A DNA stretch of 64,000 nucleotides from Varanus komodoensis (GCF_004798865.1 NW_025335268.1:59338374-59402373); one strand, 5' to 3'. Counted from the first letter of the stretch, positions 47,085 through 59,635 are shown. Made by a program: numbers and translations. Notes: generated from the sequence alone by a model not told the origin.

Positions 47085-47158
47085 TGCACTGGGCAGGGGG
47101 TTGGACCTGATGGCCTTCTAGCACCTTCCAACTCAATTATTCTATGATTCTATGATTT
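47085..47158 (+). mobile_element. CR1 LINE, extreme 3' end
   Basis: GCACTGGGCAGGGGGTTGGA, CCTGATGGCCTTCTAGCACC, TTCCAACTCAATTATTCTAT and GATTCTATGATT are the classic CR1 3' terminus with its 8-base ATTCTATG tail repeats. Only about 70 bases were inserted, the usual extreme 5' truncation of CR1. It is a different subfamily from the copies at 15648, 18650 and 47368. Confidence 0.9.
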
Positions 47159-47365
47159 TTGGAAGCTCCAATTTGTAAAGTCTGCTATTGCAAAAAAGGT
47201 CTGAAGATATTCTTTCAACGCTTGGCAACCTCTAAGAAGATCAACTATACCTGCAATGTTTTTCCACCTCTAGCAAGAAATAGGTAAGATATGGGCTGTT
47301 TATGTAAAAATTAAAAAATCAAAGCCTAAAGGCATCTAGTAAAATATCCCCTGCACCAGTTTTGC

Positions 47366-47472
47366 TGAGACATAGAAACAGAGCGAGTCACAAGGGGCCT
47401 CTCGGGCCATCTAGTCTGACTCCCGGCTCCAGCTGGCTCCGCTCATGACATGCCCACATGGTGAAGAGGGCT
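47366..47472 (-). mobile_element. CR1 LINE, 3' end fragment, minus strand
   Basis: ACATAGAAACAGAGCGAGTC, ACAAGGGGCCTCTCGGGCCA, TCTAGTCTGACTCCCGGCTC and CAGCTGGCTCCGCTCATGAC are nearly the same as the start of the large copy at 18656-18745, including ATAGAAACAGAG. It is the same CR1 subfamily and a short 5'-truncated insertion, and it keeps CpGs lost in the longer copy. Confidence 0.85.
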
Positions 47473-48504
47473 CCATGGAGCCATTTTCATATCAGCAAAG
47501 GTAAGTAAACATCACATGACGTCATGATGCAGGCAGGCCTCATAAAAACAAACCATCACAAAGGGGCCACAAATTGTCCACCTCATCACTACACATGGTT
47601 CCATAATGATATTTGCTATCACAAATATCCACAATGACTCCACATCATTAAGGGCCATCCACTTGGACAGCTTTCAAAAGAGATTAGGCAATCAAATGGG
47701 TGGAGAATGAATTCATCAGTGGCTATGAAGCCTGCATATTACCCTCCAGTATCCCAGTATCAGTCAGCACTCCATGGCTCTGAGTATTAGTTGCTCTTAA
47801 TATGAATGCAATCGCAGGACAATAGCATTCACTCATGTCCTGCTATGACGCCTGCTTTGCCTCTCCAGGAACAGAATGTCTTTTGTCTGATTTAGCACAG
47901 TGCTTGTTCTAAAGCAGAATCTGTGCTTAGCCAAGGGTAGGCATCCTATGAGACCTTACATATGCTTACCAGGGTGTAAGTTCTCAGAAGGAACCTACTT
48001 CTGAATCAATAAGCATTTCCAAAAGTCTCAGATTATAGGCATTATTATGCTCCTAAATGCATGCATGCAGGCAAGCATGCAAGCCCACATCCAACTATAA
48101 TGCATTTCAGCTGTCCGAATCACCTGATAAAAACTGGTTCAGGTAAGCACATTTGTCTGATATCACCAAAATTGCAAAATACTTAAGTAGCTGTCTATCC
48201 TGCTTAACAAAGAGCTAATTTGAGGTTATAAAAATGGGAACAAGAGACCAAAGATTCCAGAACAGGAAAGTCAGATGATGTGGAAAGTTAATTATATAAC
48301 TTGCAGTTTCATAACAGGGAGCACACTGGGTGGGAAATGAGTGTTTGTGGTGCAAATGCTATAGTTGCAAGACTTTAAGCTGAGCCTTACATTTTCTATG
48401 TAGCTTATTTCTGCTTTTCACCTGAGCTCCGGCTCACATTGGGAAAGGAAAGAAGCATCCAGTAACTTATCTGTATCCTGTCTATCCAGCTGAACTTTCT
48501 AATG

Positions 48505-48635
48505 CAGAATTAGGCAACTGGGTGTCCTCCCATACAACTCCCACAAGCTCTCACCATTGACCATGCTATCTGGGCATGATGGGAGTTGCAATCCAAAACA
48601 TCTGTAGGATACCAGGTGCCTATTCCCTTAGTACA
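48505..48635. mobile_element. Fold-back (MITE-like) element
   Basis: The arms CAACTCCCA (48535-48543) and TGGGAGTTG (48580-48588) are perfect inverted repeats around CACCATTGACCATGC. Outside them, GGCAACTGGGTGTCCTCC and AGGATACCAGGTGCC also pair in part, and CAAAACATCTG matches the copy at 38533. This is the common squamate palindromic element of about 130 bases. No coding capacity. Confidence 0.75.
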
Positions 48636-48639
48636 TATA

Positions 48640-49504
48640 ACTCCAAGTTTCCTTTTCTTGTGAAAGGATGCTGGAGGCAAAAGGATAATCTTGGAGAGAA
48701 AGTAGAGCATTATAGTTCATTGTTTTCCCCTGTATAGTGGTCTTTTGTGCAAAGGTTCCCTGTCTAGGATCTGCCATCTTCTAAATTAGGCCAACAGATG
48801 TCATTTATTTTTCTTAGTTTAGAGAAGCATAGCACTCAAAACATGCTGAGAATACCTCGAACTGCTGTTAGTGCCTGGTGCCACAGTTAACAGAATGAAC
48901 AAGAAGTTTGGGAGGCTCCAGTTAAAGCTTCTCCCCTCCCCGATCCTACTGACCTGGCCAAGTTGGATATGTCACTCCCAGACTAATTTCCAGTATTCCA
49001 AACTTGTGGTTGAATTGGGGGGAAAAGCAGCAACAGGGTATGTGCAGTGTGAGTAGAAAAAGAGAAAGTGTGACTGCACGAAACATTCCCTCCCCTGCAA
49101 CTTCCCTCCAAACCCTTTTCTGGATTTCTTCAGAAAAATCATCCATCAGGCTTTTGCTTACAAGCATTCACATGTGTGGTGTAGATAGGCCCTGAAGGAT
49201 GTAGGCCAGTCATGAACTCAGAGTGTCATCATCCATCTGCACCACAGCAAGATGATCCTTGCTTTCATTGCATAGCTATGACAGGCTCTCTCTCTCATTC
49301 CTTCTCTGATTCAGGAGCCTCCCAGGCTTGGAATATGGTTCTTCCTGTTCAGGGGCTCAGCGGGAAGAGCAATGCTGACTGAGTTCAGAAAACACAGCCA
49401 CTCACACTCACGGTTGGGTATGGGTTGATGGTGAGTGGGTTCTCATATCCCTGCCGGAAAAAGACGTCCTCCACCTGCTTGCCACGTCACCTAAACTTAT
49501 TCAG
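48640..49504. other. No gene or repeat recognised
   Basis: Short opposing frames at 48871-49195 and nothing recognisable otherwise. Confidence 0.4.
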
Positions 49505-49940
49505 GTGCATGGCTGGGAATGCTCCAAAACCACCGGAGACCCCATGCCTTGTTGTAGCATTTTGGGGTGGTTTTGGTGCCACCCTTCACTGCAGGCCTTC
49601 CTGGGTTGGGATGACATGGGGGGCCAAGTATCACAAGGGAGCCATGATGTGCAACTGGCATGTGGGTGGTAGGGAAATGAAGTCACCATGGCTTCTGTTA
49701 ACCCATGATTGTATGAGCCCGGCTTTTTGGGCTGGGGTGCTGTTAAAAGAGGGAGTATCGTCAGAACACAGCTACTCTAACAAGCTATGGTTTGTTAACC
49801 ACAAACAATGAAGGGAACCAATAATTTGTTGTTGAGCTGTGGGCTGTTTGCCATAACGTTTTATCCCAGCTGGTCCTAATAACATGGTAATGCATGTTTC
49901 AACAGCACCCCAGAGTTCAATGCCAATGCACACCCAGCTC
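49505..49940. repeat. Unclassified repeat with internal inverted repeat
   Basis: CCAAAACCACC (about 49524-49534) and GGTGGTTTTGG (about 49567-49577) form a hairpin. GGGTTGGGATGACATGG and neighbours match the diverged copy at 40610-40690. Further right, TATGGTTTGTTAACC and TTTGTTGTTGAGCTGTG link it to the 3080-3250 repeat. It is possibly a non-autonomous DNA element of a few hundred bases, and its ends are not defined. Confidence 0.45.
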
Positions 49941-49944
49941 ATCA

Positions 49945-52455
49945 ATGTGGATTATTGTGTTTTCTGAAATGAGTCAAGAACTGTGTTCAGCTGCATATGC
50001 TTATAGTCATTCTTGATCTCTCAGGGTTCCTGACCATATGGACTGTCACCACATTAGCAGAATTCATATTATATGTGTGTGTGTGTGTATTCAGTTCTCG
50101 ATGTTCAGTGTGGGAAGAGGCCAAGGTGGGAGTGTGGGGCAGTTTGCACAGCCCTGTAACTCCGCCACAGTTACAAATCAGAACACCCAGATAGAGCTAC
50201 ATGGGCTTAAATTGCATGGATGTAATTAGAATTATGGTGATGTTACCCGTGAAGTACTTTAACCACACCCAAAAACACAAAATATATGCCAAGTCTTACT
50301 ATCATTATCTTAGGGCTGACGTGGTCCTCATGCCTGGCATTAGTCCGGTAGCCGTGCCCCAGGGTGGCACGGCATAGAAAGTATGGCACAAAGGTGGAGG
50401 CAAATCTGTGAGGCTCAGGCATGTTTCTCTGTGTTGTTTCCTTTATCCTACATCAGCGTTGCCATTGGCTGGCCACTTGCCAACTGTCCATACCCAGGCA
50501 GCCTGGAGGCCCTGAAGTTGCTCCTTCTCTCCAGAGAGAATATGAAGAGAAAGAGCGGCTGGTGACAATGGCAAGGATAAGGTGGACTCCCTGAGCAAGG
50601 GGGGCTATTGAAGGGATTTTCCCAGGGGCCCACAAGATGTGGGGCTGGCACTGCCCACTGCCGGTGGGACTACTACAAAACACAAGACGTGTGCAGATTT
50701 ATTTATCCTAATAAATCTATTAGGATACCTGATGGATCGCCTTCTTGCTTATGTACCTGTCTGATCACTAAACAGGGCACCATCTTGATAGGGTCCCATT
50801 TTCCTGATGGTTTGAGGCCCAGTGGCACAAGAGAAGGGGTTCTTAGCGCAGGCACCTAATCAGAAGAGGTACTGGTCCAATGGATTTGCAGAGGTCTGGT
50901 GATGGGAAACTGGTGAGGTCTGTAGTGTAAAATGCACATTTGTGAGCACTTCCGTGTGTTGTTGGTTTGGCTAAGACAGGAGTGGTACAGCTACAAATGA
51001 CTCTACACCAAGCTTGTTTTAACAGGAACCCTGCACTGTTTCCACTGGGCTTACTTCATCCAAAGGAGAAGCACGGCACAATGAGCCCTTCATGCCCCTG
51101 CCCTATCTCTTAGTTTTGGGTGAGTCTCATTGAAAGGATTGGGTACAGGGAAACAATCTAATTACTGTAGTTGATGAGGCATCATAACGAAAACTGGGAC
51201 CTCCTTTCCCTTGCCTCTGAATTCCTTTCCATGCTGGAGCCAAGCCCTTCCTCCTCCAGAGTAAGTAAACTTGCAAGTGTTTACATCACCTCTGGTTATC
51301 TCCCTCTGATTGGATTTAAGGGAAGCACTGGTGCATTCAGTGCACTGTAATTCCAAATAATGAGTGGGTGTGTGACCTCATTTCCTTTATGCTAGTCTCA
51401 CCATCCACAAGAGATCCAATTCCCTATTGTGTTCCATGTTGATGGGAGAAAGTACTCTTCAGACAGAGAACTACTTGGAAGGAGTACAGCAGCTGTCTCT
51501 TGCTGAGTCTGGTTTGATGTTTCCAGTCTGGGCAAAGCCGGACAAAAGGGTCTGGCGAACACAAAAGGGAGTTTGCCAAGCTCTGCTGCTGCTCTTCTCC
51601 TGCAGATGTTCAGTTGTTCACCCAAAAGGAGCTTCGTAGTTTTGTTCACCCAGAAGTAGCATCCCATAGCCAAGGGTCTGTCCAGATCATCGCTTCTTCC
51701 TCAGCAAAGGCATCGGTCTTTCTCACATGTCATCACCACCACTAAGGTGATTTACTGAGAAATAGTACTCCAGTCTCTATGAAAAGCGCTCCTCATTTCA
51801 GTGATTTTTGTGAATGGAGAAAAATACCTTTACCCCTCAGGGTAAAGGCAGGGATGGACCTAATTTTGTGAAAGCAGCATGTTTGGCTATGTTGTTTTGT
51901 GACGTAATCATGCTAGGTATGTGACCTACTCTTGGGTATCTAGCTGGCAAGAAGGACACTGAAAAACATAAATAAATACATGAATAATGCTGGAGCAGCT
52001 GTTGAGAAAAGGAATGTACCAGAGCACACACCCATGTGAAAAGATTTTGGAGGACACTGGGGGACCACAAAACTCCCATTTTGAAATGAAAATGTTGAAC
52101 CCCCCCCCCCCCCCCCTATTGGTTGCCACCTCAATCATTAGGAACAAGATAGGTGTGAAGGACAGTCACAGATACCTGACTGCAGACACTGTAGAGGTAG
52201 AACTCAGCTCCAGACCTCTGTCTGGAGTCTTGCAGCCACTCTGAGGGCTTTGGGGTATAAATTCCTGTTCCAAGGCAGTGAATCATGGGACCTAGTACAG
52301 GGATACTATGGCTGATACAGGCTTCTCTCAGCAGGTATGCATTGCCTTCAATTCCAGAGCCCTTTAATTCTAATGAGGCATTACTTTTCTGCAATTAGTT
52401 GAATTACAGGAAGTGGTATTCAAATAGATGCTCCTCTTGCCACTTAATATAGCAC
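49945..52455. other. No supported gene; TG and C homopolymer runs
   Basis: A TG run lies at 50073-50089. A 17-base run of C lies at 52100-52116 and creates the proline/glycine runs in the overlapping frames. Frames up to 91 codons show no domain. Confidence 0.45.
52100..52116. repeat. Poly-C run of 17 bases
   Basis: An uninterrupted run of 17 cytosines. Long G/C homopolymers are rare in vertebrate DNA and length errors in sequencing are likely here. Confidence 0.9.
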
Positions 52456-53591
52456 CCCAAGGCCTCTATCATATTTGCTCAGGAGTAGGTCCCATTCAGC
52501 AAAGGGCCTTTCCATCGCTGTGGCAGAAAGCTTGTCCTCTTGGACTCAAGACCATGGTTTGGTGCCATGATAAGAAGCTTCTGATTTACCCCTCAGATAG
52601 CCTCTCTGCATTGCCTCTGGGTCCGTTTTTCTTCCTAACAAAGGGTTTTTTCATGTCAATTTCTTGACCCCCCCACCCTTTCAGTATCAATACACAACTG
52701 TAAATAGTAACAGGATTAAATCTTCTTCCTTCCTCTTCCTTGTACAGGGACTTTCCAGTATGCCCCCTGCTTCCATGCAGAAAAACAAACTGACACTGGG
52801 GCAAATCAGAAGCTATTCTTATAGAAGCCCAGGAACCTTTAAAATGGTGCTCTAGCACTCTATACAGGCTAGTGCTGCAACAATTTTTTCCTCCTGTTTT
52901 TTCTCTTTTTCAGCCACGCAATCAATTCTAGTTCCATATCATAACAGGACAACTCTGAAAGCACTGAAAAGCAATGTGCTGATAAAGCCCGGATCCTCCC
53001 AAAAAGGTAGTGAACAAAGGGCAGCCATTTTAGGGAAAGGGCTAATATTGAAGAACTTCTAGAGCTTTTCTCAACCTTGGTCCTTCCATGTTCATGCCAA
53101 GAAGCATAAGCCACTGGGACAAGTGGAAGGAAGGGACATGGGAGCAGCCCCAGCTGATTGTCAGTACAGGGACAGGTTTTCTGGGAAGGGTACAGGATTC
53201 CCTTTGTTTTAGACCTAAATTCACCCTTTAGCTGTAGCTGCTTATGCCAGTCACTGCAGCTTACATTGCTAAATCAGACTGGTGCAATAGCCCAAACATA
53301 CCTGTTCAGGCTTCATCATAATCATATGTAGAAAAGTTAAGGTTGGGTTCATCCATTGCTAAATCTGTTGACTTCCTATGAACAGGGGCACATGCTAAGT
53401 GAATCACCCTCAGTGCCAAATTGAGAGAGCCATTCATGCATTGTTTTTATGCATGAGTTTCCATGAGGCATCCTTTCTTTCCTGTAGAGGAAAGGCTGAC
53501 GGGATAAATGTGTGTTCCGTGCAACTTGCACATCAACTCCTGTGCATGATGCTCCTTCCTCTATGCACCTTTTTGCACAACGGAGCAGCTT

Positions 53592-53678
53592 TCTCCAGTC
53601 TGGGACCCTTCAAATGGGTTAAACTATAACTCCCTGGGAGTTGTTGTTCAACCCATTCGGAGGGCACCAAGTTGGAGA
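53592..53678. mobile_element. Fold-back (MITE-like) element, nearly perfect hairpin
   Basis: The whole 87-base stretch is an inverted repeat. The left arm reads TCTCCAGTCTGGGACCCTTC, AAATGGGTT, AAACTATAACTCCC. The right arm read on the other strand is TCTCCAACTTGGTGCCCTCC, GAATGGGTT, GAACAACAACTCCC. The centre between the two ACTCCC arms is only about 1-2 bases, whereas the copy at 48505 has about 36 bases of centre, so the middle has been lost here. It defines the arm sequence of the family. Confidence 0.8.
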
Positions 53679-53679
53679 G

Positions 53680-55320
53680 GGCTGGTATTGGGAATTACCA
53701 AATAGTGGAAAGGAACACAAGATCAAAAAACTTTGAAATTAAAAATTAAGAATGAAGGTAGATTAACACTAGATGCAACACTAAATTACACTTTGCATAT
53801 GTGTGTCTTCACTTGCACAGACAGTCATTTTCCTCTAGAGCTCATCTCCAAAAGCCAAAACACAAGGTATTATTTTACTCCCCCTCCCCCCATGGACTAT
53901 ATCCAATTTACTTGTTTATAAAGGGTAGGGGAAATCACCATCCACTCATAGTAGGGGAGTAAATTATATCTTCTATTCATCCCTCCTGAAAACAAATTTC
54001 CAGGCTCAGAATCCATTTCATTTCTCTTCTTAGCAGTATTTTTTCAACTTCCTGAGCTACCCACTCCATGGCTCAAAGGAAAACATCTGAAAGAGTATGT
54101 TTATCCACAGGACAGTGTTATACCAAAGAAGACCAATTTCTTCCCTTCCTGATGTTACTCAGATGCTCACCTACTTGTTTTTAAGGACCCTGAAGAAGTA
54201 TTTGAATGTGTAAGACTTACAATGTCATTCTGAGGAAAAAGTTCATCTCTAAAAACTTGGACAGCCTAGTACAAAATAAACAGGTACGTTTGTGAATTTG
54301 GGACACACGTTTTGGGTTATTGAGAATGTCCTGGTTCAACCAGAGGTGGAGCAGCACAAGGCTGAAGCACTCCAGGAGTTGTTGCATAGCTGTGTCCATA
54401 GCTGAGGTGGTTGTTAAAATGTTGCTTTCAAAATGAAACTAGAAAGTTCAGACAAAATTTGGCAGACGTTTAATTGTAGAGCAAAGGTTGAAGTTAACCA
54501 TTGCAAGATAGGTCAAGTGACACTCGATTAGTAAGCGGCTCTTCCAGTGTTTGCCTGAAGGTAACAATGCAGTCACTGTTACTAATAAACCTAATTACTC
54601 CCACTACAAGAGAAATTAGTCAGGGGGAAAGATCCAGCATGTGTAGACAGGATGATTAGCTGCTGGTTTCACTTTTGCAAAGACTTTTCATTCTGGCTGA
54701 AAAAAGGTCTTATGGGCGTACAGCTAAGCCTCCTTTAGCAACGCAGAGGTGTGGTTGCAATTCAGCCACTGGTTTCAAGCACTATTTTTGCAATGTTGCA
54801 ATGCAAAGGACCATCTGAACTCGTTTCTCTTGAAAAATACCCCATGGAAAGGTTTACTAGGAAATTTTCCAGTGATTTCTTTAGTGCTGTACAGCCCACA
54901 GCTTTAGTTGGCAATCCTGAAATCACTAGACACTGGAGGGGGAACAGACTATGTTCCTTCTAAGACTGTCTGCACTAATGCCAGATATCCATCCTGTAAC
55001 CTCCCTATCAAGTGTCAAGGCCTTTACTAGGCAGCCAACCTGCTTACTCCACAGAATTTTACAGAAGGTCCAGATGTCACTGCCTTCTATTTGTAATCCT
55101 CCCTATTGTGTCTTGCCAATAACTTCCATCTTTTTCCATAATAGAAAAAATGGAGGGAGCTGCTCCACAATGCCTTTGATCAGGATTGCTAGGAGCCCTT
55201 TGCCACCCTGAGTTCCTTGCTTTGGAGGAGAAGTAGGATGGAATGACACCTACCTATCATGCGCGCGCGCGTGCGCGCACACACACACACAATCACAAAT
55301 CGGATTCAGGGACACTTACT
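53680..55320. other. No supported gene; (CG)n(CA)n run at 55261-55291
   Basis: GCGCGCGCGCGTGCGCGCAC followed by a CA run is an alternating purine-pyrimidine stretch of about 31 bases. The rest shows only short frames without domain content. Confidence 0.5.
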
Positions 55321-55324
55321 AATT

Positions 55325-55600
55325 AGGTGATTTTTTTTCTCCACCTTTTTATGCTTTAAGGAACACTCAAGGCAACTAACTCCAGTAAAATCCATCCAAT
55401 AAATTACCATAAAACCATATCAAAACAAAGCAGCAGTAGAAGGAAGAAGAATAATCCTACCGAAGGCCCACAGAATGCTTGCCTAAACAAACAAACAACC
55501 CCACCATCTTTAACTAGGGGTTGAAAAGCATCCACAGAACTCTTCCAGCAGGGACTTCTACATTTGATAGTATTCCCGCCAAATAACTCTCACACTGTAG
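55325..55600 (-). mobile_element. L2-type LINE 3' region, degraded
   Basis: TTTCTCCACCTTTTTATGCT, CAAGGCAACTAACTCC, AAAATCCATCCAATAAATTA, CCATAAAACCATATCAAAAC resemble a decayed L2-type tail with A-rich stretch. After a short AAACAAACAAACAA run, TTCCAGCAGGGACTTCTACA may continue into the 3' coding junction. Divergence is high. Confidence 0.4.
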
Positions 55601-56139
55601 TGGTGCATGCAGGAGGGGTTCCTGGGATGGCACCGTCACCTGGCAACCTTGGGGAGGTGGTAGGCGCCTAGTACACTGGTCTGACACCTCCCCCCTCCCC
55701 AGGTCCTTTCTTTTTTTTCACCAGCATGATAATAGGTGTAGCCAATATTTTAATTTTTCATGGTATGTCTAGTATATTTTTCACCTAAAACTAACCCATG
55801 GCTTATTTAACCCACAGTTTATTGCTCTGCCTAAGTTTGTCTGGCAGATGATTGAATAACAGATGGCTTGTTTTCTCAGTCTCTGGATTCTTGGCTTCCT
55901 TCCTCTGTATCCTTGGCCTGCTCCCTCACTGTATCCTAAATGCCTTCTGAATGTAGTACTGGAATGCAGAGTGGCAGCTTAGCTTGGCTTGGCTTTGTTT
56001 TAGCTGCTCTTATCTGCTGTCTTTGCAGCATGGCAAAACAACCAACAAACAACCCATAGTTCTGAGTTCAAATGTGACAGCAACTTGTGTTCCCTTCATA
56101 CCTTGAGCCATTCTGAAAGACTATCATGCTGATTAAAAA

Positions 56140-56240
56140 GAAAAAAGAAGGATGGCAGAATTATGTGGCTGGAGGCAGTCCTTCAGATATCCTGGTCCTA
56201 AATCCTTTAGGATCATAAAAGTGGAATACCACTCCAATTT
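56140..56240 (-). mobile_element. L2-type LINE coding/3' junction fragment
   Basis: GGAGGCAGTCCTTCAGATAT, CCTGGTCCTAAATCCTTTAG, GATCATAAAAGTGGAATACC corresponds in order to TTCCTTTAGGTATCCAGGTC, GCAAGCCATTAAGGGCTTTA, TAGGTGATAACCAGCACC at 61508-61565, the C-terminal end of the L2 reading frame on the minus strand (LVITYKALNGLRPGYLK). Confidence 0.55.
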
Positions 56241-56502
56241 GTTTTCAGAAATCAACCTGCAACAAGTGAAGTATTTATATACGTAGATGACACGCCCCAT
56301 AAAATTGGCTTTGGTTCAAAACCACTTTTAGAAACAGCTCGTGTATCAAGGGCAGTCCAACACAGAGATTGTTGTGGAAATTATACAAAGGCATTTAACT
56401 GTAGATTGTACTATCATGTGTGCAGCCATAGGTGCTACACATGTGATACCACGAGCTGGTTAAAGCAAGGCCCCTGTAGTACAGAACTGCCACCATGGCT
56501 GC

Positions 56503-56928
56503 GTGACACCCAGGATGCATTTTGCCTGTATAAAGTCCCAGCTTGAAGAACCGTGGGGAAAAAGACTCCAGGGAGCAAGACTAGAAGAGGCCCCGGAGGA
56601 CTATTATCATGTCAAAAAAACCAGTACGGGCAGTAGGATGATTGGCTTGCCTGCTGCCAATCAGCTCCCTGCCCAGCAACAACACCCACAGCTCTATATG
56701 TGTGCTCCCATTTTAGGTTTCGCAAGGTGCCCGCTGAATGGCATGCTTATGATCCCCATGGCAGGGACAGCTCCCAGTTCAAAGCCACCTCCAACATACT
56801 TCCAGTCTCACTTCTTCCCCAAACTGGTGCCTCCTGCTCCAGTATTATCTTCAGCCCAGTTCTTATGGAATAAATCAGTAGGTACAGACAGGCGTCTTTC
56901 TACTCAGTGCAAGTATCCCATAATCTGA
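56503..56928 (+). other. Open frame of 141 codons, unrecognised
   Basis: ATG at 56503 opens 141 codons with a rather even, Pro-, Gln- and Ala-containing composition (PAANQLPAQQQHPQLYMC, GTAPSSKPPPTYFQSHFFPK) and an NN-free, moderately GC-rich sequence. There is no opposing long frame, unlike most frames in this window. I recognise no domain, signal peptide or membrane segment, and no splice context is evident. Frames of this length are expected by chance a few times in 64 kb, so this is listed only as a candidate exon or pseudogene fragment. Confidence 0.15.
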
Positions 56929-56944
56929 CACAAATGCAAATGAT

Positions 56945-58300
56945 GCAGATGTAAAAACACACACCTTATAAGGTCATCCAGTATCTCTCTTGTAGAGCGT
57001 TCCTATATATGTCTGCTCAGACCGCAATATGGCTCACTCCCAAACTGCAGCCTTAATGGGGCTTCTTAATAGTAAAGGCCGGCATCAGAATTAGCATAGC
57101 TGGGCCCCCGCTGAGGCTCACACACCTGTGGGACGGCCACTGCTGATCCCAGAGACTTCCTGGACCTGCTGTTCTCCTCCTTGCAGGCTCCATGGCGTGT
57201 TCGTTTCCTGCATTCTCAGCATGCAAACAATGGCAGGGGTGACGAGGCAGCATCCTCTCTCTGCTTGCCTCACAATCTCCTTCTGGGCAGTTGTGCGGTC
57301 CAAAGCAAGAGGGTCAATGAGTAGCGACACATGACAAGGAGGAGGTGAGTCCACTACACTGGGAGAACCCCCTCCCAAAGAAGTAGGAGCAGCTGATGCT
57401 ATTCGCTACACACATGGCTTAGTATGTAGCATGTCAGGTGTAACGGAGGGTTTTGCAGACCTACAAACTCCCTGGTCATCGGTCTAGCATGACCATGGTC
57501 TAATTGCATAAATACCTACCTGGAAATAGAATCAGACTGAGTAGGATCTGCTCATCTAAGCTTTTGTTGGAGGAAGATTATAAATTCTCCTCTCTCAGTT
57601 TCTTGTAGTTATGTGGAAATAGATAGTGAAGAAGCATGTAGGATTAAAAGGTTAATTTAGACAGTAACTCACCTGCAAACTAGGAAGATGTTGGTGAGAA
57701 GATGGCACTATCACCTGAGGCATGAAAGGGTCAAGAATGGACTTTGACTTCCCTTTTGAGTCTTGGTCATGTAGAGATAAGATTGCTTGCTTAGTAAGAG
57801 GTACCCAAGGGATTAGAAAGGGGTTAACGATAAAATTATTAAGTGGAGGTGAAATACTTTAAAACCTTTGTGCTTGGTTATCTTTCGTGCAGTTCCTTTG
57901 TGTTTGGCATATACTCCAGTATATGTACATGCATATACTCCAGTTGTCTTGACTGGCATATTTCTTGATAAAGTGCTGCTGGTTTATTTTTACATTTGGG
58001 ACCTTTGTGCCTGTGCTTTTCAAGAACCCAACACTTGTATGCACAGAACTAAACATTTTGGTTTATCTTGAAGGATGTGCATACCCAGGTGGTGGTGGTG
58101 GTGGTGGTGGTTTTCATAAATGGTTGGAGCCAGCTCAGCCCAGCAGTTCCTTCAAAATACATAAATGGTCAAGTGTAATGATATTGGCACAACAATACAA
58201 AGTTAATAATTTATCTGATACAATAGTCACAGCAAAAATGTGGCTAGCCTCCTGCTCCACTTCCACCACCTCTTCCTCCTCCTCTGCAGCCTTCACTCCT
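56945..58300. other. No supported gene; (GGT)8 run at 58088-58110
   Basis: Frames near 57053-57378 overlap on both strands. A GGT trinucleotide run lies at 58088-58110. No repeat family was recognised with confidence. Confidence 0.4.
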
Positions 58301-58304
58301 CCTC

Positions 58305-58360
58305 TTCCTAATTTGATTTCTATACTGCCCAATAGCTGAAGCTCTCTGTGTAGAGAAGAA
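58305..58360 (-). mobile_element. L2-type LINE 3' tail fragment
   Basis: CTAATTTGATTTCTATACTG, CCCAATAGCTGAAGCTCTCT, GTGTAGAGAAGAACAATTAA. The TTTCTATACTGCCCAATAGCYGAAGCTCTCTG block is a close match to the L2-type 3' untranslated end in minus orientation. A TCC-rich run (58255-58300) precedes it. Confidence 0.65.
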
Positions 58361-58369
58361 CAATTAATG

Positions 58370-59180
58370 CACACTTCCTGTGCAAAATGTCTCTGGTTGA
58401 TTCGGTGAGGCGTCTTCTTATTATCAGCCTCATTATTTACATCGTGCTTGTGCACTACACATTTGGTAGATGGTGTGCAACACACATTCCTGTTCCAGTC
58501 TGGTTGAACTTGTTTTGCACAATTTGTTCTAGTCTGTAATACCGCTGTTCAAAGTTTTTCCTCCTCAAGCACAGTGAATATATGGGATAGGAATGGAAGA
58601 AGCCCAGCTACACAACCTGATGTTTTTCAGGACTTTTGTCATTCCACACTCCATTTGCACAACCCAACTTGCACATCTATATATCAAGATGGCATTTTCT
58701 TGATGCCCTGATGCGATGCAATTTAGAGCGGAGTGCACCAACTCACGACACACCTTGGTGACTGGGTGGGAGCCATTCTTCTAATTATGGACAGACAGCA
58801 TTCCGTCAGGTGGAGATGGAAGCAACAGCTAGAGCACATGGAATAAGAGCTGAAGGCCACATTAAATCTTGCTCACCCTGGAGTATAAATTTGGCATTTG
58901 CATACAGTAAAACCTGGTCTGGTGACTGAAAAGTCTCTTGCACAACAACTGGGAGGCTGAGTGATCTGGCATGTCAGATTGGCTACCTGCTTCTGATCTC
59001 CTTAAGAAATGACCTCCGGTTCTAAGGAACTCTAAGCACCAAGGTCCCTAACAGCAGAACAAAAGGTGGGTCCCCAAAGAGTGAGAGCAGGGGAGAGTGA
59101 TCTGCTGATGTCAGGAACATGCTACAGCCAAGCATGCCCAACAATAGCCTTTTACTCCCATGTATCCAGAGTAAAACAAG
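58370..59180. other. No gene or repeat recognised
   Basis: Short frames only and nothing supported. Confidence 0.4.
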
Positions 59181-59184
59181 CAGG

Positions 59185-59425
59185 ATGTATTTATTTCTTA
59201 TCTCAATGTAGTGCCTTCCCCCCGTCTTGTGTAAGGAACCCACGGTGTCTTACACAATCCTTCTCTCCATGTTACCTTCACAACAACCCTATGGGATAGG
59301 TTAGGCTGAGAGTCAGTGATGGGGCCCACGTCACCCAGTGAGCCTTATGGCTGAGTGGGGACTAGAACCTGGATTTCTCAAGTCCCAGTCTAATGGCCTC
59401 CCCTCTGCACCACACTGGTTCTCAC
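59185..59425 (-). mobile_element. MIR-like SINE (CORE-type), near full length
   Basis: TATTTATTTCTTATCTCAAT, then CCCACGGTGTCTTACACAAT, TACCTTCACAACAACCCTAT, GGGATAGGTTAGGCTGAGAG, GTCAGTGATGGGGCCCACGT, CACCCAGTGAGCCTTATGGC, TGAGTGGGGACTAGAACCTG, GATTTCTCAAGTCCCAGTCT and CTGCACCACACTGGTTCT. This runs from the L2-like tail through the core to the antisense tRNA-like head (B-box region TAGAACCTGG), so almost the whole SINE is present. Confidence 0.8.
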
Positions 59426-59635
59426 ATAAGTTTATGAAGAGGGAAATGATGCGTGTGAAGGCAAGAAAATCTTGTGTCAGGCTTTTGATATGCTAACCGA
59501 AGCCATATTCTTATTAGTGTAGGCCAACGGTATTTTTAAGGATGTAACAAGAGATGTGCTCAGTCAGAGCAAAGGCTAATCTAGTCCAGACTTTGAGGCC
59601 ACTGAGCTGCCCAAATGAAAAGCCCACCAAGTCTG

